A stretch of 64,000 nucleotides of DNA from Myxococcus dinghuensis (GTDB lineage: Bacteria > Myxococcota > Myxococcia > Myxococcales > Myxococcaceae): contig NZ_JAKCFB010000043.1 of NCBI RefSeq assembly GCF_024198235.1, positions 1 through 64,000 on the forward strand, read 5' to 3'. The notes below the pieces were generated by a model, which was given only the letters and a program-made list of their open reading frames with translations, searched no databases and had not been told where the DNA came from. The position numbers and the translations under genes were made by a program. Shown piece by piece: positions 8,749 through 16,748 of the stretch (positions within the stretch are counted from its first letter, which is position 1; the number at the start of each line of letters is the position of its first letter).

Positions 8749-9975
8749 ATGTCGGTCCCCATGAGCTACCTCGTCCTCGCGCGCAAATGGCGCCCGCAGA
8801 AGTTCGATGACATGACCGGACAGGAGCACGTGGTCCGGACCATCGCGAACGCCATCAAGATGGACCGGGTCGCCCACGCGTACCTGTTCTGCGGCCCTCG
8901 CGGAGTGGGCAAGACGACCGCCGCCCGCCTGCTGGCCAAGGCCCTCAACTGCGAGAAGGGCCCCACCGCCACGCCGTGTGGCGAGTGCCGCGCGTGCATC
9001 GAGATTGCCTCGGGCACCAGCGTGGACGTCGCCGAAATCGACGGTGCGTCCAACAACGGCGTCGAGAACGTCCGCGAGATTCGCGAGAACGCGAAGTACC
9101 TGCCGCAGCGCGACCGACACAAGATCTACATCATCGACGAGGTCCACATGCTGTCCGGGGCGGCGTTCAACGCGCTGCTCAAGACGCTGGAGGAGCCGCC
9201 CGGGCACGTGAAGTTCATCTTCGCGACGACGGAGGCCCACAAGCTGCCGGACACCATCCTCTCGCGCTGTCAGCGCCACAACTTCCGGCGCATCTCCGCG
9301 GCGCGGATGCTCCAGCGGCTCCAGGAGATCTGCAAGGCGGAGGGCGCGGGCATCTCGGACCGCTCGCTGTCGCTCGTGGTGCGCCAGTCCGAGGGCGGCA
9401 TGCGCGACGCGCTCAGCCTCCTGGACCAGATTCTCGCCTCGTGCGGCGCCACGCCCACGGACGAGGACGTGGCGGAGGCCCTGGGCGCCATCGACCGGAC
9501 GATGGTGCAGGACTTCGCCGAGGCCCTCGTGCGCAAGGACGCCAAGCGCGTGCTGGAGCGCGTGGAGGAGGTCTTCAACCGCGGCCTCGACCTGAAGCGG
9601 CTGGCCGAGGAGCTGGCCCTCCAGTTGCGGCATCTGTTCGTCACCAAGACGCTCGGCGAGGCGCCGTCGGAGCTGGCGGAGTCCGAGCAGAAGGCGCTGG
9701 TGGCGCTCGCGAAGGAGGCGGAGAGCGCGCAGCTCACCCGCCTGTTCGACGTGGTGCACGGCTGCGTCTGGGACGTGTCGCGCGCGGCGCAGCCCCGGCT
9801 CGCGCTGGAGATGGCGCTCCTGAAGGCCATCCAACTGTCGCCGGGCGGCTCGATTCCGGAGCTGCTCGCGCGCGTGGACCGGCTCGCGGCCGGGCTCGCG
9901 CAGGGCGACGGTGCCGCCAAGGCCAACGCTGGAGCGCCAGGAGGTCGCTCCAACCCCGCCAACTTTCGCGCCTGA
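8749..9975 (+). CDS. dnaX: DNA polymerase III gamma/tau subunit, domains I-III (gamma-like product)
   Basis: 408 residues in this frame. This is the clamp-loader ATPase with Walker A GPRGVGKTTAARLL, the zinc module (C..C..C around CGECRAC), Walker B IIDEVHML, sensor FATTEAHKLPDTILSRCQR and the collar domain, ending with a normal LLARVDRL segment. Translation then stops at 9973-9975, just past domain III, the usual length of a gamma product. The tau C-terminus lies in the next frame (next entry). Either dnaX carries a one-base shift here or the cell uses a frameshift to make tau. Confidence 0.93.
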   Translation: MSVPMSYLVLARKWRPQKFDDMTGQEHVVRTIANAIKMDRVAHAYLFCGPRGVGKTTAARLLAKALNCEKGPTATPCGECRACIEIASGTSVDVAEIDGASNNGVENVREIRENAKYLPQRDRHKIYIIDEVHMLSGAAFNALLKTLEEPPGHVKFIFATTEAHKLPDTILSRCQRHNFRRISAARMLQRLQEICKAEGAGISDRSLSLVVRQSEGGMRDALSLLDQILASCGATPTDEDVAEALGAIDRTMVQDFAEALVRKDAKRVLERVEEVFNRGLDLKRLAEELALQLRHLFVTKTLGEAPSELAESEQKALVALAKEAESAQLTRLFDVVHGCVWDVSRAAQPRLALEMALLKAIQLSPGGSIPELLARVDRLAAGLAQGDGAAKANAGAPGGRSNPANFRA

Positions 9976-11830
9976 GTCGCGCCCAGGTCCCCTTCCCCGT
10001 CCCGGGGAGCCACGGGAGGTCGGCAGTCCCACGTCGACGAACGAGCCCCCGTCGCGCACGCCGGAGCCACGCCCGTCGGAGTCCGTCGGCGGCGACCAGG
10101 CCACGCGCCAACACGCGGCCAGCGACGCGCACGAGTCCTCGCGGGCACCGGTCGCCATGCCGCGACCACACAACGCCGGAGCGTCCTCGCAAGGCTTCGC
10201 TGGAAACGGGGCGCTGTCCGGTCGTCCAGCGCCAGAGCCGGCGGGGCATGGCTCGACGTCGGCGCCTCGCGGGAACGCGGGCCCTCCGGACTGGGGGAGC
10301 CCCGGACAGTCTCCCGTGCCAGGCATGAATGCCTCCTCCCAGGCGAGTGGCAACGGAGCCTGGGAACCACCACGCGCCACGGCGTCGTCCGACGCACACG
10401 CCCAAAGCCCTGGCACCGAAGCCTGGGAGCCTCCACGAGCCCCCCCGCCGTCTGACACATTCGCCCACGGCCCCGGTGACAACGCGTGGGAGCCTCCCCG
10501 AACCAGCACGGCCTCTGTCGCATTCGTCTCCGGGCCCGGCGACAGCCCCTGGGAGCCTCCCCGAGCCACTGCGGCATCCGGTGCGTCCGCTCCCGGGCTC
10601 ACCGCTGGAACGTGGGAACCTCCGCGCGCCACCGCCCCGTCCAGTGCTGACGACTCTCGCTACGACGAGTCGGAGTACGTCCCCGAGCCGCCTCCCGACA
10701 TCGAGTTGCCACGACACGTCGAGTCCTCGACGGACCTCCCGCGCGCAGCGGCACCGCGAGACGCGAGCCCGTGGACTCCGCCCGCGCCCCCGCCGCCCAG
10801 CGGTCCCGTCATGGACGGCCTTTCGCCCTCCGCGGCGAGGCCCCTCTCGTTCCTGCGCAATGGCGGAGGCGCCCCGGCGTCGGGAGGCCCCACGGGCACG
10901 TCCCAGCCCGCCTACTCGGCGGAGCGAGCAGTCCCCTCCGGCCCGGTGATGGAGGGCCTGCCCGCCTCGGCGGCCCGTCCCCTGTCCTTCCTGCGCAAGG
11001 CACCTCCGGGTCCGCCCACGGCGCCGACGCCTTCGCCCGCACCGCCGCCTCCCACGCCCTCGCCCGGCCCGCATGCCGGCGCCACCTCGCTGTCGCGCAC
11101 CACGGAGCCGGCGCCCACCGTCCGCGTCATCAACGTCCGCAAGCCGGAGCCGCCCCCGGGCGCCGCGCCCGAGCCAGCGCCCTACGCGGAGGACGAGTCC
11201 CGCTACTACCCCGAAGAGGCCTCCCCCGGCGGCTGTGCCTCCGGTGAATGCATCCCCGAGCCCGCGGCCCCCACGGTCGAACCCGAGCCGGAGCCCGAGC
11301 CGCCCCCCATGGCGGCCGCGCCCCCGCCGCCCGTCATACGGAGCCGGGACAACGCCAACCTGCCGCTCATCGAGCGGTGGCGCGCCGCCGTGGAGACGGT
11401 GAAGGGCAACTCCCTGCGTCATGGCACGGCGCTCGCCAACGGCCGCCTGCTGTCGATGAAGGCGGGTGAAATCATCCTCGGCTACACCCCTGCCGCGGGC
11501 CTGCACCGGATGACGGTGACGGCCGCCGCGGGCAAGAGCCTCATCGACAAGCTGCTGGCCGAGCACTTCGGCCGGCCGGTGAAGCTGTCCTTCCAGGACG
11601 TCGCCACGGACGACTCGCGGGCGGGGCTCAGCATCGCCGAGCGCGACGCCCAGAGCCGGGCCAACTACGAGAAGAACACCGAGAGCAAGGTCCGCAACCA
11701 CACCTCGGTCCGGTCCGTGCTCATGTTGTTGGGTGGAGAAATCGAGCACATCCAGGTGTACGAGCCCGAGCGCCCCTCCGCCGCCTCCGTCAGCGACGCT
11801 CCAATCGAGGCACCGGACGACAGCGCCTGA
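9911..11830 (+). CDS. dnaX: dnaX tau-specific region in the +1 frame (linker repeats and C-terminal domain)
   Basis: This frame is open from 9824 (after a TGA at 9821) to 11830 and overlaps the gamma frame by about 150 nt. It encodes a long Pro-rich linker with five WEPPRA repeats, two copies of a SAARPLSFLR block, and a folded C-terminal domain (from about 11350: LPLIERWRAAVE, NGRLLSMKAGEIILGY, LIDKLLAEHFGRPV) resembling the DnaX tau C-terminal domain. It has no convincing start of its own; GTG 9911 is simply the first start codon. It is read here as the 3' part of dnaX reached by a +1 (or -2) shift. Codon third positions suggest the switch is near 9925-9935. Confidence 0.75.
   Translation: MPPRPTLERQEVAPTPPTFAPESRPGPLPRPGEPREVGSPTSTNEPPSRTPEPRPSESVGGDQATRQHAASDAHESSRAPVAMPRPHNAGASSQGFAGNGALSGRPAPEPAGHGSTSAPRGNAGPPDWGSPGQSPVPGMNASSQASGNGAWEPPRATASSDAHAQSPGTEAWEPPRAPPPSDTFAHGPGDNAWEPPRTSTASVAFVSGPGDSPWEPPRATAASGASAPGLTAGTWEPPRATAPSSADDSRYDESEYVPEPPPDIELPRHVESSTDLPRAAAPRDASPWTPPAPPPPSGPVMDGLSPSAARPLSFLRNGGGAPASGGPTGTSQPAYSAERAVPSGPVMEGLPASAARPLSFLRKAPPGPPTAPTPSPAPPPPTPSPGPHAGATSLSRTTEPAPTVRVINVRKPEPPPGAAPEPAPYAEDESRYYPEEASPGGCASGECIPEPAAPTVEPEPEPEPPPMAAAPPPPVIRSRDNANLPLIERWRAAVETVKGNSLRHGTALANGRLLSMKAGEIILGYTPAAGLHRMTVTAAAGKSLIDKLLAEHFGRPVKLSFQDVATDDSRAGLSIAERDAQSRANYEKNTESKVRNHTSVRSVLMLLGGEIEHIQVYEPERPSAASVSDAPIEAPDDSA
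10361..10675 (+). repeat. Five 63-bp tandem repeats encoding WEPPRA-type 21-residue units
   Basis: WEPPR codons start at 10361, 10424, 10487, 10550 and 10613, an exact 63-nt (21-residue) period. Between the conserved WEPPR(A/T) cores the units vary (Ser/Ala/Gly/Pro-rich). They lie in the disordered linker of tau. Confidence 0.9.
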
Positions 11831-11921
11831 CAACGCGCGCGCGCAACGGTAGGGTGCGCGCCACACTCCACGCCCGAGCGGACGCCTCACGCGCCCGCTC
11901 CCCCGAGCCCCGAGGAAGCAC

Positions 11922-12239
11922 ATGCCTGGCGTCGACCTGAACTACTTCATCCGGCAGGCGAACAAGCTGACGGAGAAGATCGAAGAGCGGAAGCAGCAGC
12001 TGGCCGAGGAGACCGTCGAGGCCACGTCCGGCGAGGGCCGGGTGAAGGTGCTCGCCAACGGCATCCAGGAGATCCGCAGCATCAAGATCGACAAGGACGC
12101 CATCGACCCGAACGACCCGTCGATGCTCGAGGACCTCATCACCGCCGCCGTGAACGCCGCCCTGGCGGCCAGCCGTCAGCACATGCAGCGGGAGCTGGCC
12201 AAAATCTCCGGCGGCATCAAGATCCCCGGCGTTACCTGA
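11922..12239 (+). CDS. ybaB: YbaB/EbfC-family nucleoid-associated protein
   Basis: 105 residues, the normal family length. It is a small dimeric DNA-binding protein. The features are the amphipathic N-terminal helix (FIRQANKLTEKIEERKQQL), the central strand region (VEATSGEGRVKVLANG) and the IDKDAIDP...LEDLITAAVNAAL helix. The Shine-Dalgarno GAGGAAG precedes ATG 11922. The dnaX-ybaB-recR order is widely conserved and supports all three calls. Confidence 0.95.
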   Translation: MPGVDLNYFIRQANKLTEKIEERKQQLAEETVEATSGEGRVKVLANGIQEIRSIKIDKDAIDPNDPSMLEDLITAAVNAALAASRQHMQRELAKISGGIKIPGVT

Positions 12240-12245
12240 TACCGG

Positions 12246-12839
12246 ATGACCCCCGATCCGCTGAACCGCCTCGTCGCCCAGCTCGCGAAGCTGCCGGGCA
12301 TCGGCGAGAAGACCGCCCAGCGCCTCGCGTTCCACATCCTGCGCGCCCCCGGCGAGTACGCGTCGGAGCTGTCCCAGGCCATCCGCGAGGTGAAGGAGAA
12401 GGTGCATCTGTGCGTGCGCTGCTTCTCCCTCACCGACTCGGAGACGTGCGGTTTCTGCCGCGACTCGCGTCGTGACGAGCGGGTGCTGTGCGTCGTGGAG
12501 ACGTTCGCCGACCTGATGGCGCTGGAGCGCACCCGCGAGTTCAAGGGGCGCTACCACGTCCTGCACGGCGTGCTGTCTCCGCTCGAGGGCGTGGGCCCCG
12601 ACCAACTGCGCATCAAGGAGCTCTTGGAGCGCCTCAACGACAGCCGGGTGGAGGAGCTCATCCTCGCCACCAACCCGGACGTCGAGGGCGAGGCCACCGC
12701 GCTCTACCTCACGCGGCTGCTCAAGCCCATGGGCCTGCGCGTCACCCGCATCGCCCAGGGCCTGCCCATGGGCGGCGACCTGGAGTACGCCGACCAGGCC
12801 ACCCTGGCCAAGGCGCTGTCCGCTCGCCGCGACCTCTGA
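12246..12839 (+). CDS. recR: Recombination mediator protein RecR
   Basis: 197 residues. It acts with RecF/RecO in loading RecA at gaps. The features are an N-terminal helix-hairpin-helix (LAKLPGIGEKTAQRLAFHIL), a Cys4 zinc finger (C..C...C..C around CVRCFSLTDSETCGFC), a Toprim domain starting LCVVETFADLMALE, and the C-terminal TNPDVEGEATALYL. Starts 6 nt after ybaB. Confidence 0.97.
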   Translation: MTPDPLNRLVAQLAKLPGIGEKTAQRLAFHILRAPGEYASELSQAIREVKEKVHLCVRCFSLTDSETCGFCRDSRRDERVLCVVETFADLMALERTREFKGRYHVLHGVLSPLEGVGPDQLRIKELLERLNDSRVEELILATNPDVEGEATALYLTRLLKPMGLRVTRIAQGLPMGGDLEYADQATLAKALSARRDL

Positions 12840-12853
12840 GCCTCTCCGCTCAC

Positions 12854-12876
12854 GCGGCGCCGGCCCCCGGCGCCGC
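12854..12876. terminator. Bidirectional hairpin between recR and the convergent kinase
   Basis: A perfect 10-bp inverted repeat (GCGGCGCCGG / CCGGCGCCGC) with a 3-nt loop sits between two convergent genes and touches the kinase stop codon. It has no T-run. Confidence 0.55.
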
Positions 12877-14762
12877 TACCGCGTCAGCCGCCACGTGAAG
12901 GGCACCACCACGGTGACGGACTCGTCCCGGTGCGCCGGGAACCGCAGCCGCTCCGCCTGGGCCTTCACGCACCGCCCCACCGCATCCGCCGCCAACGGCC
13001 CACGGACCGCCGCCTGGACCTTGCCCGACGAGGCGATGGTCAACTGCACCTCCACCGTGCCCTCGCCCGACGGCAGGTCCTCCTTGTTGCGCTCGAAGCA
13101 CGCGGAGATGCGCCCACGCCCGCGCCCCACCACCCGCTCGATGTCGCCAACCCCCAGCGACACCGCCTTCCGGGCGGAGGCCCCCTTCTTCACCTTCGCG
13201 TCCACGGCGCCGTCATCCTCCGCGCCGGACGCCTCCGCGGCCTTCGCGACCTCCGGCGTCTCGACGGGGGCCTGGGGCGCCACCGCCGGCTCCGCGTGCT
13301 TCTGCGCGACCTCGCCCCCTGGGGGCTGAACGGCCTCGACGGTGGGCGAGCCAGGAGGGGCCACGGGCTCCAGCTTGCGAGCCACCTCGGGTGGCGGCGC
13401 CTGGACAGGCGGCGCGACGACGGGCGCGGGCTCCTGCGTTCCCTTCGCGCTCCGGTAGCCGATGAACCCCGCGCCGGCGAGCAGCAGCCCTCCCGCCAAC
13501 CCGACGGCCAGGGGACGCCAGCCGCGCGACACGGGCACGGCGGCGACCTCGCGTGACGGAGCCGGAGGCGGCCCGTTCTGCGTGGCGGGCGTCTTGGGCA
13601 CCGACGGCAGCGACCCCGGCGACGACGCCGGCGAGCGCGAGCCCCACCCCTGCGCGGTCGCCGCCTCCGTCCCCACCGGTGCCACGGTGGCCACCGCGTT
13701 CGGGTCCACGACGCCCGTGGCCTGCGTCACCATGCCGAGCGCGGACGAGAGCGAGGCCAACGTCGGGATGCGCGTGCGCTCGGCGAAGCGCTCCTCGCCG
13801 AAGTGGCTGCGCAGGAAGGCGCCGAGCTGCGGCGCGCCGCTGCCCGTCCCCGGGTGCTCCCGAAGGAAGTCCTCCAGCTCCTCCGCGAACGCCTCGGCCG
13901 TCTCGTGCCGCCCCTCCGCGAAGGGCGACATCGCCTTGAGGATGACGGCCTCCAACTCCACCGGCAGGTCCGGCCGCAGCTCGCGCGGCTTCTTGAACTC
14001 GCCATGCAGGAGCGCGTTGAGCACCGCGAGGTCGTTCTCGCGGGAGAAGGGCCGCACGTGGGTGAGCGCCTCGAAGAGGCTGACGCCCAGCGCGAAGACG
14101 TCCGCGCGCCGGTCCACCTCCTGGCCCCGGGCCTGCTCCGGCGCCATGTACATGTACTTGCCCTTCACCACGCCGGTGCGCGTGTTGACGAGCCGGGACT
14201 CGGCCTTGGCGATGCCGAAGTCCAGCACCTTCACCTGCCCCTGGTACGTCAGGTACAGGTTCGACGGGGAGATGTCCCGGTGCACGATGTGCAGCGGCTG
14301 CCCCATCTCGTTGGCGAACTCGTGCGCGTAGTGCAGCCCGCGCGCCGCGTCGATGAGCACCCGCAGCACCACCGGGAACGGCAGGTACTGCCGCCGCCGC
14401 CCCGCCAGCCGCAGCGTCGTGGAGAAGTCCTCGCCCGCGAGGTACTCCATGCAGATGTAGTAGCAGCCCTCCGTGAAGCCCAGTTCGTGGATCTGCACGA
14501 TGTTGGGATGCGCCAGCTTCGCCGCCAGCCGCGCCTCGTCACGGAACATCTCCACGAAGTCGGGGATGTTCGACAGGTGCGGCAGCATCCGCTTGATGAC
14601 GACGTTGCGCTCGAAGCCGTCGGTGCCCAGCAGCTTGGCGAGGAAGATCTCCGCCATGCCGCCTTCGGCCAGCTTGCGCACCAGGACGTACTGTCCATAC
14701 GGGCGCATCAACGGCGGTGGCACCTCGTCGGGGCCGGGTGGGGTCGTCTGGGGGGGTGCCAT
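12876..14762 (-). CDS. Membrane Ser/Thr protein kinase with C-terminal AgmX/PglI-type domain
   Basis: 628 residues. The Hanks-type kinase domain (about 20-290) has the Gly loop LAEGGMAEIF, the VIK lysine, IVHRDISPSN, LDFGIAKA and a GKYMYMAPEQ activation segment, and looks active. A Pro/Ala-rich linker and one TM helix (AVGLAGGLLLAGAGFIG, about 412-434) follow. The last ~95 residues (IERVVGRGRGRISACFERN...VVVPFTW) match the AgmX/PglI C-terminal (TonB-like) domain, which would be periplasmic. It is the first of a minus-strand group divergent from mglBA. A role linking phosphorylation to the envelope machinery is inferred. Confidence 0.9.
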   Translation of the reverse strand: MAPPQTTPPGPDEVPPPLMRPYGQYVLVRKLAEGGMAEIFLAKLLGTDGFERNVVIKRMLPHLSNIPDFVEMFRDEARLAAKLAHPNIVQIHELGFTEGCYYICMEYLAGEDFSTTLRLAGRRRQYLPFPVVLRVLIDAARGLHYAHEFANEMGQPLHIVHRDISPSNLYLTYQGQVKVLDFGIAKAESRLVNTRTGVVKGKYMYMAPEQARGQEVDRRADVFALGVSLFEALTHVRPFSRENDLAVLNALLHGEFKKPRELRPDLPVELEAVILKAMSPFAEGRHETAEAFAEELEDFLREHPGTGSGAPQLGAFLRSHFGEERFAERTRIPTLASLSSALGMVTQATGVVDPNAVATVAPVGTEAATAQGWGSRSPASSPGSLPSVPKTPATQNGPPPAPSREVAAVPVSRGWRPLAVGLAGGLLLAGAGFIGYRSAKGTQEPAPVVAPPVQAPPPEVARKLEPVAPPGSPTVEAVQPPGGEVAQKHAEPAVAPQAPVETPEVAKAAEASGAEDDGAVDAKVKKGASARKAVSLGVGDIERVVGRGRGRISACFERNKEDLPSGEGTVEVQLTIASSGKVQAAVRGPLAADAVGRCVKAQAERLRFPAHRDESVTVVVPFTWRLTR

Positions 14763-14765
14763 TCC

Positions 14766-16748
14766 TCAGGGCCCTCGCTGTTTCAAGGTGCGGACCGTAT
14801 AGACCTCCGGGGCACCAGGACGAGTCATTCTAAACACCAGCAGCGGGGGCGAGCCCACCGGCTCCGCCCAGATATCGAACCGGTGCTTGCCGTCCAGCGG
14901 CACCGGACGTCCATTGATGGACACGTGGGCGTCCACCGGCGCCACGCCCGTGGCCCTCACCTTCGCGGCGACCGGCAGCCCGTTGCGCGGCTGGGACACC
15001 AGCAGCGTGGGTACCGAGTTGTCGTACACCAGCTCCAGCTTGTTCATCCGCCCCCCCTTCAACTGCTCGCCCGCGCCGGACAGCGGCGTCACGGACCACA
15101 GGTAGCTTCCCTCACCCAACGCGCCCGCCTCCAGGGCCGCGCGGGTGTCCGCGACGGTGCGTTCGACGACCGGCTTCTCCAACGCGCCCGCCCGGTACAC
15201 CGCCACCCGGTAGCGCTCCGCCGCCTCCTCCGCCGCATAGGTGAACGTCACGGAGGGCGGCTTGTCTTGGTAGAAGATGGTCGTCTTCTCCAGGCCCTCC
15301 GGCACCACGTTGCGCACGCGGTCCAGGTCGCGAGACAGGCGCTCCGGCGCGAACGTCGCGCTGCCCTTCGCCAGCTCCCGCCCCTCCTTGGAGCGCACCC
15401 GCCAGTACAGGGCCCCACGCGCGGGCGCGGGCACGTTGATGAAGGGCCGGAACACCGTGCCGAACAGCAGCGGCTGCGCGAAGCCCGCGTCGGCGGCCAC
15501 CTCCACCACGGCCTCGCCCTCCCCCTCCCAGCCGAAGGCCACCTCGGGCATGCCCTGGTGGAACACCTCCAGCCCCTCGCCCGGCCCCAGCACCACCGGC
15601 ACCGGCGCCAGCGCCTCCACCTGCGCGGGCCCGGACTCGCCCGACACCGTGGCGCGCTCACCGGCGCGCAGGGCCTGCTTCGACTCGCCGCGCACCAAAG
15701 TGATGCGCCCCGTCTGCGCGTCCACCAGGTAGCCCGTGGCCGTGCGCCGCACCGCCAGCCGGGCCGCGCCGTCACCCTCCAACGTCAGCCCCGGCAGCAC
15801 CACGCGGCTCTGCCGCTCCGGCGCCAGTTGCACGGCCAGTCGCCCCTGCTTCAGCGACAGTCGCGCCTCGTCCCGCTTGCCCCCCTGGCCCGCCCCTTCC
15901 AGCACCATCTCCCCGTCCGTACCCAGCGACAGCCGCGACGCCGAGCCCTCCAGCGACAGCTCCGCCGAGCCGCCCCGCTTCGTGCGCACCCCGTCCCCGG
16001 CCGCGAGCGCCTCGCCCGTCGGCCGCACCGTACGCCAGCGCTTCGCGCCCTTGGAGAGCAGCTCCACCTTCCCGACGCCCACCCGCACCGTCACCGGGAT
16101 GGGGGCCAGCTCCACCACGCGCCCGCCGCCCATCACCAACTGCGCCTTCCCAGCCGACACCTCCACCGCGTCGCCGGTCGAGACGTTCATGGGCTCGCCG
16201 CCCTTGGCCACGAACTCGATGGCGCCCAGCTTCACCTCCACCCGGCCGCCGTCGCCCGCCACCGCGACGCTCACCTCGCTGGGCTCGGAGCCCACGCGTG
16301 TCAGACCGAAGGGGGTCTGCAGGGTGAGGGACACCTTGCGACCACCCGCGGGAGCCCCGGTGCGCGCCGGGACGCGGGACAACACGATGCCGCGCTCCAC
16401 CGTCAACACCACGCCACCGGAGCCCTCGCCCAGGCCCACGCGCGCGTCACTCCCCACCTCCACGGAGCGCCCATCCGGGAAGCGCACCGTCGCGGTGCCC
16501 TCCTTGCCCGTCTCCAGCGCGTCGCCGGAATACAGGGGGCCCTTCGTGGCCGGGACCTTCCGCCCGCCGCGCTCGAGCATCACCTCGCCGCGCAGCTCGT
16601 CCAGCACGCCCAGCTCCGTGGCGGGTCCCGCGTCGGCCGAGCCGGCGTCCTGGGCCGCGGCGGGGGTGGCCACGGGGGTGGCCGCCTCCTCGTCACAGCC
16701 GGCGAGGACGAACAGCAGGATCAACGACCAGCGACGCGTGTTGCTCAC
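14766..16748 (-). CDS. FecR-domain lipoprotein
   Basis: 660 residues with a lipoprotein signal (LLFVLAGC, Cys 18). It contains two or more FecR-like segments (GDALETG..GTATVRFPDGRSVEVG near the N-terminus and GDGVRTKRGGSAELSL in the middle) and Ig-like C-terminal segments. FecR domains in myxobacteria occur on envelope proteins, often without a sigma-factor partner, and none is seen here. Its ATG overlaps the previous gene's stop by 4 nt (ATGA), showing an operon with the surface protein upstream. Function beyond the envelope location is unknown. Confidence 0.85.
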   Translation of the reverse strand: MSNTRRWSLILLFVLAGCDEEAATPVATPAAAQDAGSADAGPATELGVLDELRGEVMLERGGRKVPATKGPLYSGDALETGKEGTATVRFPDGRSVEVGSDARVGLGEGSGGVVLTVERGIVLSRVPARTGAPAGGRKVSLTLQTPFGLTRVGSEPSEVSVAVAGDGGRVEVKLGAIEFVAKGGEPMNVSTGDAVEVSAGKAQLVMGGGRVVELAPIPVTVRVGVGKVELLSKGAKRWRTVRPTGEALAAGDGVRTKRGGSAELSLEGSASRLSLGTDGEMVLEGAGQGGKRDEARLSLKQGRLAVQLAPERQSRVVLPGLTLEGDGAARLAVRRTATGYLVDAQTGRITLVRGESKQALRAGERATVSGESGPAQVEALAPVPVVLGPGEGLEVFHQGMPEVAFGWEGEGEAVVEVAADAGFAQPLLFGTVFRPFINVPAPARGALYWRVRSKEGRELAKGSATFAPERLSRDLDRVRNVVPEGLEKTTIFYQDKPPSVTFTYAAEEAAERYRVAVYRAGALEKPVVERTVADTRAALEAGALGEGSYLWSVTPLSGAGEQLKGGRMNKLELVYDNSVPTLLVSQPRNGLPVAAKVRATGVAPVDAHVSINGRPVPLDGKHRFDIWAEPVGSPPLLVFRMTRPGAPEVYTVRTLKQRGP

